NCBI RefSeq assembly: GCF_017853185.1 | Contig: NZ_JAFMJZ010000014.1 | Location: 1 to 35,347, forward strand | DNA from: Mycolicibacterium sp. | GTDB taxonomy: Bacteria; Actinomycetota; Actinomycetes; Mycobacteriales; Mycobacteriaceae | Direction: 5' to 3' | DNA length: 35,347 nt | Shown here: positions 26,260 to 35,347 of the stretch, one piece after another | Layout of the letters: every line of letters starts with the position of its first letter | Numbering within the stretch: the first letter of the stretch is position 1 | Notes under the pieces: generated by a model | Told to the model about the DNA's origin: nothing | Seen by the model: the letters and a program-made list of their open reading frames with translations, nothing else | Databases searched by the model: none | Program-made: the position numbers and the translations under genes

Positions 26260-26780
26260 CGCTCCTCCGGCCCGTCGAGGTCTTCCCCGGTGTCGAAGAT
26301 CTCGTGGTAGAGCAGTGAATGCACCTGCTCCACCTGCGGGATGTCGTGGAATTCCAACGGATCCTGGGACGCCGACTCGATGATCAGGGTTCCGGTGCGC
26401 ACCATCCGGTCCAGCAGCCGGTGGTTGAACTCGACGCTGTTGATCCGGGCCAGCGGGATGTCGATACCGGCCCGGCTGAGCACACCGTGGCGATACATCA
26501 CGCGGCGGTCGGTGATGACGAAATGCGTTGTGAACCAAGCCAGGAACGGCCGGACCGTCAACCAGCCCGCCAGCAGCAGCCAGACGGCGCCGATGACGGC
26601 CGAGACCACGTTCCTGGCGGTCGGCTGCCAGTCGGTCCGGCTCACCAGCGCGGCCAGGAAGGCGGCCAGCGCGGTGCTAACCAGCAGCGCCAGCACCGGT
26701 CCGATCAGCCGCTTCCAGTGCGGATGGCGGTGCAGCACCACGTGTTCACCGTCGGCCAGCAGATTGTCGGGATAGCCCAT
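26256..26780 (-). CDS. PH-domain membrane protein (Rv3278c-like)
   Basis: This 174-residue protein has two membrane helices (about 24-46 and 57-79) followed by a bacterial PH-like domain (bPH2 type). The domain includes FVITDRRVMYRHGVLSRAGIDIPLARINSVEFNHRLLDRMVRTGTLIIES, with the typical ITDRR turn and the IPL-RI-V pattern. The domain faces the cytoplasm; ligand and role are unknown. The ATG at 26780 has AGGAGA about six bases upstream. It converges with the GtrA-like gene and shares stop-codon bases with it, the same arrangement as in M. tuberculosis. Confidence 0.9.
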   Translation of the reverse strand: MGYPDNLLADGEHVVLHRHPHWKRLIGPVLALLVSTALAAFLAALVSRTDWQPTARNVVSAVIGAVWLLLAGWLTVRPFLAWFTTHFVITDRRVMYRHGVLSRAGIDIPLARINSVEFNHRLLDRMVRTGTLIIESASQDPLEFHDIPQVEQVHSLLYHEIFDTGEDLDGPEER

Positions 26781-26825
26781 GATGTTCTCCTACGGCAACA
26801 ACACCCGACTTCGCAAGGCGAACCG

Positions 26826-27572
26826 ATGAGTGACACCGCAAGCCTCCGGGCGCTGATCGCCCGGCTCGACGAGGCGTCGGCCTGGCTTGAGGTGCATCCC
26901 GCCGAACATCCCGTCACCCGCCGGGTCGCCGAAGCGCTCAAGGAGATGCGCGCGGTGATCGACACCGGCAGCGGACCCACCGAAGCCGCCACCATGCAGA
27001 GCGAGGTGCTGGCCGCCGCCATGCCCGGCGAGGACGCGGAACTGGCCGACCTGGTGCTCGAGATCGGCGGACTCTGGCGGCGGCTCATCGGAACCCCGGG
27101 CGGGGCGAAACGCAGGCGGGGGACGTCACCGTTGCCGACGTTCGTCATCGCCGGCGGCCGTCCGGTGCGCTCGGCGCCGACGGTCGACGGCGGTCTGGAC
27201 ATCCTGGCGTTCGACCCGGCGACCGGCCGGCTGGTGCGCGACATGGAACAGCTGGAGGCGATCGTCATGCCCGCCGAGGCCGGCGCTCACCTCGTCGACG
27301 TCAAGACCTTCTACGACGAGGTCAGCACCCTGCGGCGCGAACTCGGCCTGCCGGCAGCCGCCCCACCGACGCCGGCTGCCGCGTTCGGCACGGCCGTCGA
27401 CTGGCTCGCCACCGGTGCGCCGACCCAGCCCTACCGCGCCGAAGTCGCAGGCGACGAATGGCTGATCCGGGTCAACGACTGGCCGGCGGACCCCACGGTC
27501 TACACCCTGTTCGTCAACAGCTACGAGGCGTTCGGCTTCGACGGCTGGCCCGATGACTGGTCTCGGCCGTGA
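26826..27572 (+). CDS. Conserved-looking protein of unknown function
   Basis: I do not recognise this 248-residue protein. The N-terminal 75 residues are predicted helical and charged (LRALIARLDEASAWLEVHPAEHP); the middle has the basic patch GGAKRRRGTSPLPTF and then TFYDEVSTLRRELGL. After a Pro/Ala linker, the C-terminal 60 residues are aromatic-rich and end YEAFGFDGWPDDWSRP. There is no signal peptide or TM helix. Third-codon GC is as high as in its neighbours, so it is a real gene. The ATG at 26826 has AAGGCG about eight bases upstream; the frame is open further upstream only because it is antisense to the PH gene. It occupies the place of birA next to accD5 in M. tuberculosis, 30 bases before accD5. 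Confidence 0.8.
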   Translation: MSDTASLRALIARLDEASAWLEVHPAEHPVTRRVAEALKEMRAVIDTGSGPTEAATMQSEVLAAAMPGEDAELADLVLEIGGLWRRLIGTPGGAKRRRGTSPLPTFVIAGGRPVRSAPTVDGGLDILAFDPATGRLVRDMEQLEAIVMPAEAGAHLVDVKTFYDEVSTLRRELGLPAAAPPTPAAAFGTAVDWLATGAPTQPYRAEVAGDEWLIRVNDWPADPTVYTLFVNSYEAFGFDGWPDDWSRP

Positions 27573-27588
27573 CGGAAACCGCGGGGAC

Positions 27589-27594
27589 TAACAT
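27589..27594 (+). promoter_or_regulatory. -10 element of accD5
   Basis: TAACAT ends eight bases before ATG 27603; no ribosome-binding site is present. Confidence 0.5.
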
Positions 27595-27602
27595 CGTCAC
27601 CC

Positions 27603-29210
27603 ATGACGACGATCGAACCGGACATCCACACGACGACCGGCAAGCTGGCCGATCTGCGCAAGCGCGTCGAGGAGACCCTGCATCCGGTCGGTGAGACCGC
27701 CGTCGAGAAGACTCACGCCCGGGGCAAGCTGACCGCCCGGGAGCGGATCCTGGCCCTGCTCGACGAGGGTTCCTTCGTCGAACTCGACGCGCTGGCCCGG
27801 CACCGCAGCACCAACTTCGGCCTGCAGGACAACCGTCCCGTCGGTGACGGCGTGGTCACCGGCTACGGCACCATCGACGGCCGCGACGTGTGCATCTTCA
27901 GCCAGGACGCCACGGTGTTCGGCGGCAGCCTCGGCGAGGTCTACGGCGAGAAGATCGTCAAGGTCCAGGAACTGGCCGTCAAGACCGGCCGGCCGCTGAT
28001 TGGCATCAACGACGGCGCCGGCGCCCGGATCCAGGAGGGCGTTGTCTCCCTCGGTCTCTACAGCCGCATCTTCCGCAACAACATCCTGGCCTCCGGGGTG
28101 ATCCCGCAGATCTCGCTGATCATGGGTGCCGCCGCGGGCGGGCACGTGTACGGCCCGGCGCTGACGGACTTCGTGATCATGGTCGACAAGACCAGCCAGA
28201 TGTTCATCACCGGACCCGACGTCATCAAGACCGTCACCGGCGAGGACGTCACCATGGAGGAGCTCGGCGGCGCCCAGTCCCACATGACCAAGTCGGGCAC
28301 CCTGCACTACGTCGCCTCCGGCGAGCAGGACGCCTTCGACTTCGTCCGCGACCTGCTGAGCTACCTGCCGCCGAACAACTACGCCGAGCCGCCGCGTTTC
28401 CCCGCGCCGCCGCACCCTGGTGCGATCGAGGACAACCTCACCGACGAGGACCTCGAACTCGACACCCTGATCCCGGATTCGCCGAACCAGCCGTACGACA
28501 TGCACGAGGTGATCACCCGGATCCTCGACGACGACGAGTTCCTGGAGATCCAGGCGGGCTACGCGGGCAACATCCTCGTCGGCTTCGGCCGGATCGACGG
28601 CCGCGCGGTGGGCATCGTGGCCAACCAGCCCACCCAGTTCGCCGGCTGCCTGGACATCCACGCCTCGGAGAAGGCCGCGCGGTTCATCCGGACCTGCGAC
28701 TGCTTCAACATCCCGATCATCATGCTGGTGGACGTCCCGGGCTTCCTGCCGGGCACCGGCCAGGAGCACGACGGCATCATCCGCCGCGGCGCCAAGCTGC
28801 TCTACGCCTACGGCGAGGCCACCGTCGCCAAGATCACCGTCATCACCCGCAAGGCCTACGGCGGCGCCTACTGCGTCATGGGCTCCAAGGACATGGGCTG
28901 TGACGTCAACGTGGCCTGGCCGACCGCACAGATCGCCGTGATGGGCGCCTCCGGTGCGGTGGGCTTCGTCTACCGCAAGCAGCTCGGCGAGGCGGCCAAG
29001 AACGGCGAGGACGTCGACGCGCTGCGGCTGGAGCTGCAGCAGGACTACGAGGACACCCTGGTGAACCCGTACGTCGCGGCCGAGCGCGGATACGTCGACG
29101 CGGTGATCCCGCCGTCGCACACCCGCGGCTACATCGCCACCGCGCTGCGACTGCTGGAGCGCAAGATCGTCCAGACCCCGCCCAAGAAGCACGGCAACAT
29201 CCCGCTCTAG
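27603..29210 (+). CDS. accD5: Acyl-CoA carboxylase beta subunit AccD5
   Basis: AccD5 is the carboxyltransferase subunit that, with AccA3 and AccE5, carboxylates propionyl-CoA (and acetyl-CoA) to feed methyl-branched lipid and mycolate synthesis. The 535-residue protein has the crotonase-like N and C halves: [11 protein letters not shown] and [20 protein letters not shown] (N-terminal oxyanion region), then [29 protein letters not shown] and [16 protein letters not shown]. The segment [12 protein letters not shown] contributes to acyl-chain specificity in this family. It starts with ATG 27603 and is followed by accE5 after 12 bases, then maf; these three form an operon. Confidence 0.97.
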   Translation: MTTIEPDIHTTTGKLADLRKRVEETLHPVGETAVEKTHARGKLTARERILALLDEGSFVELDALARHRSTNFGLQDNRPVGDGVVTGYGTIDGRDVCIFSQDATVFGGSLGEVYGEKIVKVQELAVKTGRPLIGINDGAGARIQEGVVSLGLYSRIFRNNILASGVIPQISLIMGAAAGGHVYGPALTDFVIMVDKTSQMFITGPDVIKTVTGEDVTMEELGGAQSHMTKSGTLHYVASGEQDAFDFVRDLLSYLPPNNYAEPPRFPAPPHPGAIEDNLTDEDLELDTLIPDSPNQPYDMHEVITRILDDDEFLEIQAGYAGNILVGFGRIDGRAVGIVANQPTQFAGCLDIHASEKAARFIRTCDCFNIPIIMLVDVPGFLPGTGQEHDGIIRRGAKLLYAYGEATVAKITVITRKAYGGAYCVMGSKDMGCDVNVAWPTAQIAVMGASGAVGFVYRKQLGEAAKNGEDVDALRLELQQDYEDTLVNPYVAAERGYVDAVIPPSHTRGYIATALRLLERKIVQTPPKKHGNIPL

Positions 29211-29222
29211 GAGATCAGAGTC

Positions 29223-29501
29223 ATGCAACACGTGGACATCACCGAGGTCAGCGATCCGCACCTGCTGACCGTCGATGCCCCGGCCGAGCACCCGGTGACG
29301 GAGTTCCGGGTCGTCAAGGGCCAGCCGACCGACGAGGAGCTGGCCGCCGTGGTCACCGTGCTGGCAGCGGCGGCCGGTGCGACGTCCGCCCCCGGCCCGC
29401 AGGAACTCAACTTGTGGGGCCACCCGGTGGACAAGCTGCGGTACGGCTTCACCAGCTTCCAGATCGTGACGCTCAAGGACCGCTTGCACCTGAGGCGATG
29501 A
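29223..29501 (+). CDS. accE5: Acyl-CoA carboxylase epsilon subunit AccE5
   Basis: AccE5 is the small subunit that holds AccA3 and AccD5 together in the carboxylase complex. The 92-residue protein contains the family core [25 protein letters not shown] followed by a C-terminal segment ([18 protein letters not shown]). The M. tuberculosis protein is about 177 residues with a long N-terminal extension containing repeats; this one has only a 25-residue lead-in. GGAGA lies about nine bases before ATG 29223. The stop overlaps the maf start by four bases (ATGA). Confidence 0.92.
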   Translation: MQHVDITEVSDPHLLTVDAPAEHPVTEFRVVKGQPTDEELAAVVTVLAAAAGATSAPGPQELNLWGHPVDKLRYGFTSFQIVTLKDRLHLRR

Positions 29502-30136
29502 CCCGCGTCGTCCTCGGCTCCGCCTCCTCCGGCCGCCTCCGCGTACTGCGCAGCGCTGGAATCGACCCGCTGGTGCTGGTGTCCGGCGTCGACGAGGACG
29601 CCCTGATGGCTTCACTCGGCGATGCCGAACCGGCCGCGGTGGTCACCGCACTGGCCGAGGCCAAAGCCGAAGCGGTGGCCCGCGACCTCGACCCGGCAGT
29701 GACCGCGGACTGCGCGGTGATCGGCTGCGACTCCATGCTGTACGTCAACGGCGTTCTGAGTGGCAAACCCGGAACGCCGGAACAGACTCGGCGACAATGG
29801 AATTCGATGGCCGGACGTTCCGGTGAACTTTTCACCGGGCACTGCGTGATCCGGATGCTCGACGGCGAGACCGTCGCGACCGAGACCGCAGCAGCGGTGA
29901 CCACCGTGCGCTTCGGCACCCCGACCGAAGCCGAACTCGAGGACTACATCGCCACCGGTGAGCCACTCGGGGTGGCCGGTGCGTTCACCATCGACGGCCT
30001 GGGCGGGTGGTTCATCGACGGTGTCGACGGCGACCCGTCCAACGTGGTGGGCCTGGGGCTGTCACTGACCCGCGGCCTGCTGGAGTCGGTCGGGCTGTCA
30101 CTCGGCGCGCTCTGGAAGGCCAATCCGCCCCGGTGA
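29498..30136 (+). CDS. maf: Maf-family nucleotide pyrophosphatase (Rv3282-like)
   Basis: Maf proteins hydrolyse non-canonical or methylated nucleoside triphosphates to monophosphates. The 212-residue protein has [15 protein letters not shown] at the start, where many Maf proteins have SxSPRR; the Pro is replaced by Gly. Further marks are [23 protein letters not shown], with the catalytic Asp, and the C-terminal [20 protein letters not shown]. The start is ATG 29498, overlapping the accE5 stop. The position in the carboxylase operon is the same in M. tuberculosis, without a known functional reason. Confidence 0.93.
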   Translation: MTRVVLGSASSGRLRVLRSAGIDPLVLVSGVDEDALMASLGDAEPAAVVTALAEAKAEAVARDLDPAVTADCAVIGCDSMLYVNGVLSGKPGTPEQTRRQWNSMAGRSGELFTGHCVIRMLDGETVATETAAAVTTVRFGTPTEAELEDYIATGEPLGVAGAFTIDGLGGWFIDGVDGDPSNVVGLGLSLTRGLLESVGLSLGALWKANPPR

Positions 30137-30144
30137 TCCGACGG

Positions 30145-30150
30145 TAGGCT
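30145..30150 (+). promoter_or_regulatory. -10 element of sseA
   Basis: TAGGCT ends six bases before GTG 30157, the same hexamer and spacing as at pmmA. Confidence 0.5.
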
Positions 30151-30156
30151 GGCCTG

Positions 30157-31053
30157 GTGGCCCTGCCCCCCGATCCGAATCCCGCTCTGCAGCAATATGC
30201 GCACCCCGAGCGGCTGGTGACCGGCGACTGGCTTTCGGCCCACCTGGGCACGCCCGGTCTGGTTGTCGTCGAATCGGACGAGGATTTCCTGCTCTACGAC
30301 GTCGGCCACATCCCGGGTGCGGTCCGGATCGACTGGCACACCGACCTCAACGAACCGCACGTGCGCGACTACATCAACGGCGAGCAGTTCGCGGAATTGA
30401 TGGACCGCAAAGGGATTTCGCGCGACGACACCGTGGTGATCTACGGCGACAAGAGCAACTGGTGGGCCGCCTATGCGCTGTGGGTCTTCACCCTGTTCGG
30501 CCATCCCGACGTCCGGCTGCTCGACGGCGGCCGCGACCTGTGGCTGGCCGAGGGCCGCGACACCACCCTGGAGGTCCCCGACCGGGTGGCCACCGGCTAC
30601 CCGGTGGTGCAGCGCGACGACGCCCCCATCCGGGCCTACCGCGACGAGGTGCTGGCCGCACTCGGTGTGGCCACCCTGATCGACGTCCGCTCCCCCGAGG
30701 AGTACACCGGCGAACGCACCCACATGCCGGACTACCCCGAGGAGGGCGCATTGCGCGCCGGCCACATCCCGACCGCGCGGTCGGTGCCGTGGGCCAGGGC
30801 GGCCGACGAGCGCGGCCGGTTCCGCAGCCGCGAGGAACTCGAGGACATCTACTCCTTCGTGAAACCCGGCACGGACACGATCGCCTACTGCCGCATCGGC
30901 GAACGCTCCAGCCACACCTGGTTCGTGCTGACGCACCTGCTGGGCATCCCCGGCGTGCGCAACTACGACGGCTCCTGGACCGAGTGGGGCAACACCGTGC
31001 GGGTGCCCGTCGTGGCCGGCCCAGAACCCGGGCGGCAACCGGGCCGGCTGTAG
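30157..31053 (+). CDS. sseA: Thiosulfate sulfurtransferase (rhodanese) SseA
   Basis: SseA transfers sulfane sulfur from thiosulfate or another donor to an acceptor. The 298-residue protein has two rhodanese domains. The N-terminal one (about 20-135) has [10 protein letters not shown] but Asp98 in the loop where the catalytic Cys would be, so it is structural. The C-terminal one (about 155-285) has [25 protein letters not shown] and the active loop [11 protein letters not shown] with Cys245. The GTG start at 30157 is chosen because of the -10 element and because the similarity begins there. The SufE-like gene follows after three bases, a likely sulfur-donor/acceptor pair. Confidence 0.95.
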   Translation: MALPPDPNPALQQYAHPERLVTGDWLSAHLGTPGLVVVESDEDFLLYDVGHIPGAVRIDWHTDLNEPHVRDYINGEQFAELMDRKGISRDDTVVIYGDKSNWWAAYALWVFTLFGHPDVRLLDGGRDLWLAEGRDTTLEVPDRVATGYPVVQRDDAPIRAYRDEVLAALGVATLIDVRSPEEYTGERTHMPDYPEEGALRAGHIPTARSVPWARAADERGRFRSREELEDIYSFVKPGTDTIAYCRIGERSSHTWFVLTHLLGIPGVRNYDGSWTEWGNTVRVPVVAGPEPGRQPGRL

Positions 31054-31056
31054 ACG

Positions 31057-31476
31057 ATGCCGGGGAACGTTCCCGCCGCACTGGCGGAGGTGGTGTCGGA
31101 GTTCGCCGAGGTGACCGGCCAGGACAAGCTCGCGCTGCTGCTGGAATTCGCCAACGAGCTTCCGGCGCTGCCCGCCGGCCTCGAGGAGGCGGCGATGGAG
31201 CCGGTGCCCGAGTGCCAGTCCCCGCTGTTCCTGCATGTGGACGACACCGACCGTGACCACGTCCGGCTGTTCTTCAGCGCCCCGGCCGAGGCGCCGACGA
31301 CGCGCGGATTCGCCTCGATCCTGGCGGCCGGACTCGACGGGCAGCCGGCCACCGACATCCTGGCTGTGCCGGACGACTTCTACGCCGAACTGGGCCTGGC
31401 CAGGCTGATCAGCCCGCTGCGGTTGCGCGGTATGTCGGCGATGCTGACGCGAATCAAGCGCCGCCTACGCAGTTAG
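31057..31476 (+). CDS. SufE-like sulfur-acceptor protein (Rv3284-like)
   Basis: This 139-residue protein belongs to the SufE family, which accepts persulfide from a sulfur donor and passes it on, for example to iron-sulfur cluster assembly. The conserved Cys53 lies in [11 protein letters not shown], and the basic C-terminus [16 protein letters not shown] is typical. It starts three bases after sseA, so the two are cotranscribed. The adjacency suggests that SseA may pass sulfur to it; that is an inference, as is any role in cluster assembly here. It converges on the MPT63-like gene with 11 bases between stops. Confidence 0.92.
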   Translation: MPGNVPAALAEVVSEFAEVTGQDKLALLLEFANELPALPAGLEEAAMEPVPECQSPLFLHVDDTDRDHVRLFFSAPAEAPTTRGFASILAAGLDGQPATDILAVPDDFYAELGLARLISPLRLRGMSAMLTRIKRRLRS

Positions 31477-31487
31477 GGCGCAACCGG

Positions 31488-31976
31488 CTAGGGCTGGGTG
31501 CCCCCGTTGGACTGTCCCGGGACCCAGGCCATGATATCGCGCAGGAAATCGCTGTAGACGACGCTGTTGGGCGCATCGGCCACCACATCGAAGTAGAGCT
31601 TGCCGGTGACGCTGCCGTCCGGCCCGATCTGGCCGCCGCCGAAACCACCGGGCGCGTCGAACAGCACCGGGTAGTAGTCCCCGCTCTGGGCCCGCGCACC
31701 GAACCGCTGGATCTGCGGGTTCTGCTCGACGCCGTAGGTCTGGACGGTCAGCGTGGCGGCATACAGCTGGCCGTTGTGCGCCACGGCATCCGAACTCGGG
31801 CCGAACTCGGTGACGGTGTACCCGATCAGGTTGTTGCCTTGGTAGTCCTTGACCCGGATCTGGTCCCCGATCGGCTTGATGTTGTCAGTCGCCGATGCCG
31901 GCGCGGCGGTGGCCGCCCCGATGCCCACGGCGATCACGGTTGCGGCGACGGCTCCGGCGAGCTTCCTGAAATTCAC
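31488..31976 (-). CDS. MPT63-like secreted immunoglobulin-fold protein
   Basis: This 162-residue exported protein resembles MPT63/MPB63, a small secreted beta-sandwich protein of mycobacteria with unknown function. A signal peptide covers about residues 1-30 (basic NFRKL, hydrophobic AGAVAATVIAVGIGAA, then APASA before TD). Similar segments include QRFGARAQSGDYYPVLFDA, TGKLYFDVVADAP and a C-terminal DIMAWVPG. The GTG at 31976 is chosen because GGGAG lies about six bases upstream; TTG at 31988 is an alternative. M. tuberculosis has no such gene between Rv3284 and accA3 as I recall. Confidence 0.85.
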   Translation of the reverse strand: MNFRKLAGAVAATVIAVGIGAATAAPASATDNIKPIGDQIRVKDYQGNNLIGYTVTEFGPSSDAVAHNGQLYAATLTVQTYGVEQNPQIQRFGARAQSGDYYPVLFDAPGGFGGGQIGPDGSVTGKLYFDVVADAPNSVVYSDFLRDIMAWVPGQSNGGTQP

Positions 31977-32009
31977 CCTGACTCCCAACGTTGTGACTCG
32001 TGTGTCAAA

Positions 32010-32037
32010 AGAATATATGGCCCCCCTTGCCCACCAA
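32010..32037 (-). promoter_or_regulatory. Candidate housekeeping promoter of MPT63-like gene
   Basis: On the minus strand TTGGTG (32037-32032) and TATTCT (32015-32010) are 16 bases apart, upstream of the secreted-protein gene. This is one of the few places where both -35 and -10 can be suggested. Confidence 0.4.
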
Positions 32038-32075
32038 GCGGAACGGGAAACGCTCTAGACTCCCCTGCGGCCCTA

Positions 32076-32097
32076 TTCTTAAAGCCGGTTCTTAGAG
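32076..32097 (+). repeat. Direct repeat upstream of accA3
   Basis: TTCTTAAAG (32076-32084) and TTCTTAGAG (32089-32097) are near-identical 9-mers 13 bases apart in an AT-richer patch. The second overlaps a -10-like TAGAGT. Confidence 0.4.
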
Positions 32098-32098
32098 T
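32093..32098 (+). promoter_or_regulatory. -10 element of accA3
   Basis: TAGAGT lies 23 bases before GTG 32122. Transcription from here would give a short leader that includes the AGGAGG site at 32112-32117. Confidence 0.4.
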
Positions 32099-32103
32099 CG
32101 TGA

Positions 32104-33921
<1,818 letters not shown>

Positions 33922-33926
33922 GTCAC

Positions 33927-34148
33927 GTGGCACACCCGGACATCAACGCCGGCGCGTACTACCTGCGCGCCCGGCTGGACGGATCGTGGGATGTCTGCGA
34001 GCCGATCACCGGCACCCCGCTCGCGGAGGTGGCGGCCGATCCGGACGGCGATGAGATCACCGTGCGCGGTGACGCCGCCGCAGCCCGGGCCGGCGCCGCA
34101 GCGGTGCGCCGTTACCTACTGCAGTTGGTCGCGCAACCGCGCCAGTGA
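33927..34148 (+). CDS. Small conserved-looking protein after accA3
   Basis: This 73-codon frame starts with GTG five bases after accA3 and has the strong G/C preference at third positions seen in neighbouring genes. The product begins MAHPDINAGAYYLRARLDGSWDVCEP (read in parts) and ends with an Ala/Arg helix, AAARAGAAAVRRYLLQL. I see no known domain, signal peptide or TM helix. Its last 33 bases overlap the end of sigF on the other strand. Cotranscription with accA3 is likely. Function unknown. Confidence 0.65.
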   Translation: MAHPDINAGAYYLRARLDGSWDVCEPITGTPLAEVAADPDGDEITVRGDAAAARAGAAAVRRYLLQLVAQPRQ

Positions 34149-34901
34149 TTTGGCCAGCAGCCGGGACACGTGCATCTGCGAGATGCCGACCCGCTCGGCG
34201 ATCTGGGTCTGCGTCAGCGACTCGAAGAACCGCAGCACCAGTACGGTGCGTTCGCGTTCCGGCAGCGCGGCGAGCAAGGGCCGCAACGCTTCCCGGTTCT
34301 CGATCTGGTCCAAGCTGAGATCGACGTCACCGAGGGTGTCGACGATCGCGGGGGCGTCCTCGTCATTGCCGCCTCCGCTGTCGATGGACAGCGTGTTGTA
34401 GGAACTCCCGGCCACCATGCCCTCGACGACCTCCTGGCGATCCATCCCGAGTTCGACGGCCAGTTCCGAGGCGGTCGGCGCCCGGCCGAGTCGCTGGGAA
34501 AGTTCGGCGGATGCGGTGCCCAGTCGCAGGTGCAACTCCTTGAGCCGCCGCGGCACCTTGACCGACCAACTGTTGTCCCGGAAATGCCTGCGGACCTCAC
34601 CCATGATGGTGGGAACTGCGAAAGGCACGAATTCTGAACCGGTTTCGACGTCGTACCGGTTGACGGCGTTGACCAGACCGACGCGGGCCACCTGCACCAG
34701 GTCTTCCCGGGCCTCACCTCGCCCGCCGAAACGCCGGGCGATGTGGTCGGCCAGTGGGAGGCACCGTTCCACGATCCGCTCACGTTGACGACGAAACCCC
34801 GCGGAGCCCGGTTCCAGTTTTTTCAGTTCCCGGAACAGGTCCGGAACATCCGCATATTCGGAACTCGGCCGCGAAGAGGTGCCGGCCGCTCTGGACCTCA
34901 C
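34116..34901 (-). CDS. sigF: RNA polymerase sigma factor SigF
   Basis: SigF is the group 3 (sporulation/stress type) sigma factor of mycobacteria, controlling stationary-phase, pigment and envelope genes. The 261-residue protein has region 2 (CLPLADHIARRF, DLVQVARVGLVNAVNRYD, PFAVPTIMGEVRRHFRDNSWSVKVPRR), region 3 (ELSQRLGRAPTASELAVELGM) and region 4 with the helix-turn-helix LTQTQIAERVGISQMHVSRLLAKSLARL. The start is GTG 34901, giving exactly the M. tuberculosis length of 261 as I recall. It begins two bases after the rsbW stop, so the two are translated together. The longer open frame upstream lies inside rsbW and is not used. Confidence 0.96.
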   Translation of the reverse strand: MRSRAAGTSSRPSSEYADVPDLFRELKKLEPGSAGFRRQRERIVERCLPLADHIARRFGGRGEAREDLVQVARVGLVNAVNRYDVETGSEFVPFAVPTIMGEVRRHFRDNSWSVKVPRRLKELHLRLGTASAELSQRLGRAPTASELAVELGMDRQEVVEGMVAGSSYNTLSIDSGGGNDEDAPAIVDTLGDVDLSLDQIENREALRPLLAALPERERTVLVLRFFESLTQTQIAERVGISQMHVSRLLAKSLARLRDQLQ

Positions 34902-34903
34902 CG

Positions 34904-35329
34904 CTAGGTGCCTGCCCGCCTCGTGGTCAGGGTGATGCCGAAGACGCGGCCGTCCGGACCGTTCGGGTTCATGAACGTCGCCACGTCGTCGGTGAGCGAG
35001 CTGAGCACATGCCAGCTGAAGCTGCCAGGGGTCACCACGTCGAAGGTTTCGCACTCAGCGGAGGCCTCGACGACCACTACGTCGTCGCGGGGATCGACCA
35101 CGACCACCAGCGTCGCGTCGGGAGCGGCCGACCGGATCAGCCGGGTGCAGGCTTCGTCGACCGCGAGACGCAGGTCCGCGACGGCATCGAAATCGAGGTC
35201 CGAGAACGTGCCGACCGCGCCGACCACGGTGCGCAGCACAGCGAGGTTCTCCAACTTGGCTGCGACCCGGAGCTCGACGGCCGCAACGCCACGAAGCGTC
35301 GGCGCACACTGGCTCTCGGCGTCCGTCAT
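34904..35329 (-). CDS. rsbW: Anti-sigma F factor RsbW (UsfX)
   Basis: RsbW binds SigF and keeps it from RNA polymerase until released by anti-anti-sigma factors. The 141-residue protein has the HATPase-like fold of SpoIIAB/RsbW: VAAKLENLAVLRTVVGAVG, FDAVADLRLAVDEACTRLIRSA in the N-box region, and the C-terminal FSWHVLSSLTDDV and VFGITLTTRR. The canonical N-box Asn is not evident, as in other mycobacterial UsfX, so kinase activity is doubtful. The ATG at 35329 has GGGAGG about seven bases upstream. The operon promoter and any chaB-like upstream gene lie beyond the window. Confidence 0.95.
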   Translation of the reverse strand: MTDAESQCAPTLRGVAAVELRVAAKLENLAVLRTVVGAVGTFSDLDFDAVADLRLAVDEACTRLIRSAAPDATLVVVVDPRDDVVVVEASAECETFDVVTPGSFSWHVLSSLTDDVATFMNPNGPDGRVFGITLTTRRAGT

Positions 35330-35347
35330 CTGGCCTCCCGCGGTCGT

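Noticed and set aside
27597..29615. 672-codon open frame antisense to accD5
   Set aside because: Composition is that of a mirrored GC-rich gene, and accD5 on the other strand is unmistakable.

Overview
The window is high-GC actinobacterial DNA. Its genes match, almost one for one, the Mycobacterium tuberculosis stretch from lpqB (Rv3244c) to the sigF operon (Rv3287c), as I recall that map. Markers include mtrA-mtrB, whiB2, fbiA-fbiB, wbbL/rmlD, lcp1, fadE25, accD5/accE5/accA3 and rsbW-sigF. Differences from M. tuberculosis suggest a fast-growing environmental mycobacterium (Mycolicibacterium type): there is no alkB-rubredoxin block after sahH, no ctpC region after the TIGR03089 gene, an added nitroreductase, a Nudix gene behind fbiB, and birA moved away from accD5. 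This is inference from gene content; no search was run.

Layout. 1-7826 (minus): start of lpqB, mtrB, mtrA, tmk, a nitroreductase, sahH, an APC permease and a cation diffusion facilitator. 7861-12115 (minus): manA, a TobH/SIS-like gene, phosphomannomutase and a DUF3499 gene, forming a mannose-activation block. 12204-13061: a degenerate zincin-like gene converging on whiB2. 13341-16236 (plus): fbiA-fbiB-Nudix, the F420 cluster. 16233-19089 (minus): mannose-1-phosphate guanylyltransferase, wbbL and rmlD, which supply GDP-mannose and the rhamnose linker of arabinogalactan. 19157-21357 (plus): lcp1, the arabinogalactan ligase, then a TIGR03089 gene. 21366-25580: a hemophore-like secreted protein, birA, fadE25, purE and purK. 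25666-27572: gtrA-like, PH-domain and unknown genes. 27603-31476 (plus): accD5-accE5-maf, then sseA with a SufE-like gene. 31488-34148: an MPT63-like secreted protein, accA3 and a small ORF. 34116-35329 (minus): sigF and its anti-sigma factor rsbW.

The common theme is envelope construction and its control: mannose and rhamnose donors, the galactan linker and its ligase, acyl-CoA carboxylation for mycolates, MtrAB, WhiB2 and SigF. BirA would biotinylate AccA3.

The strongest non-gene pattern is at translation starts. Twelve starts have a TANNNT hexamer ending 6-8 nt before the start codon. Three more have CANNNT preceded directly by TGN at the same distance. These look like leaderless mRNAs and they settle several start codons. 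A near-consensus mycobacterial LexA box lies upstream of whiB2, and an inverted repeat lies in front of fadE25. I saw no tRNA, rRNA, CRISPR array, insertion sequence, integrase or attachment site. No gap exceeds 300 bases; the largest, between whiB2 and fbiA, is about 280.
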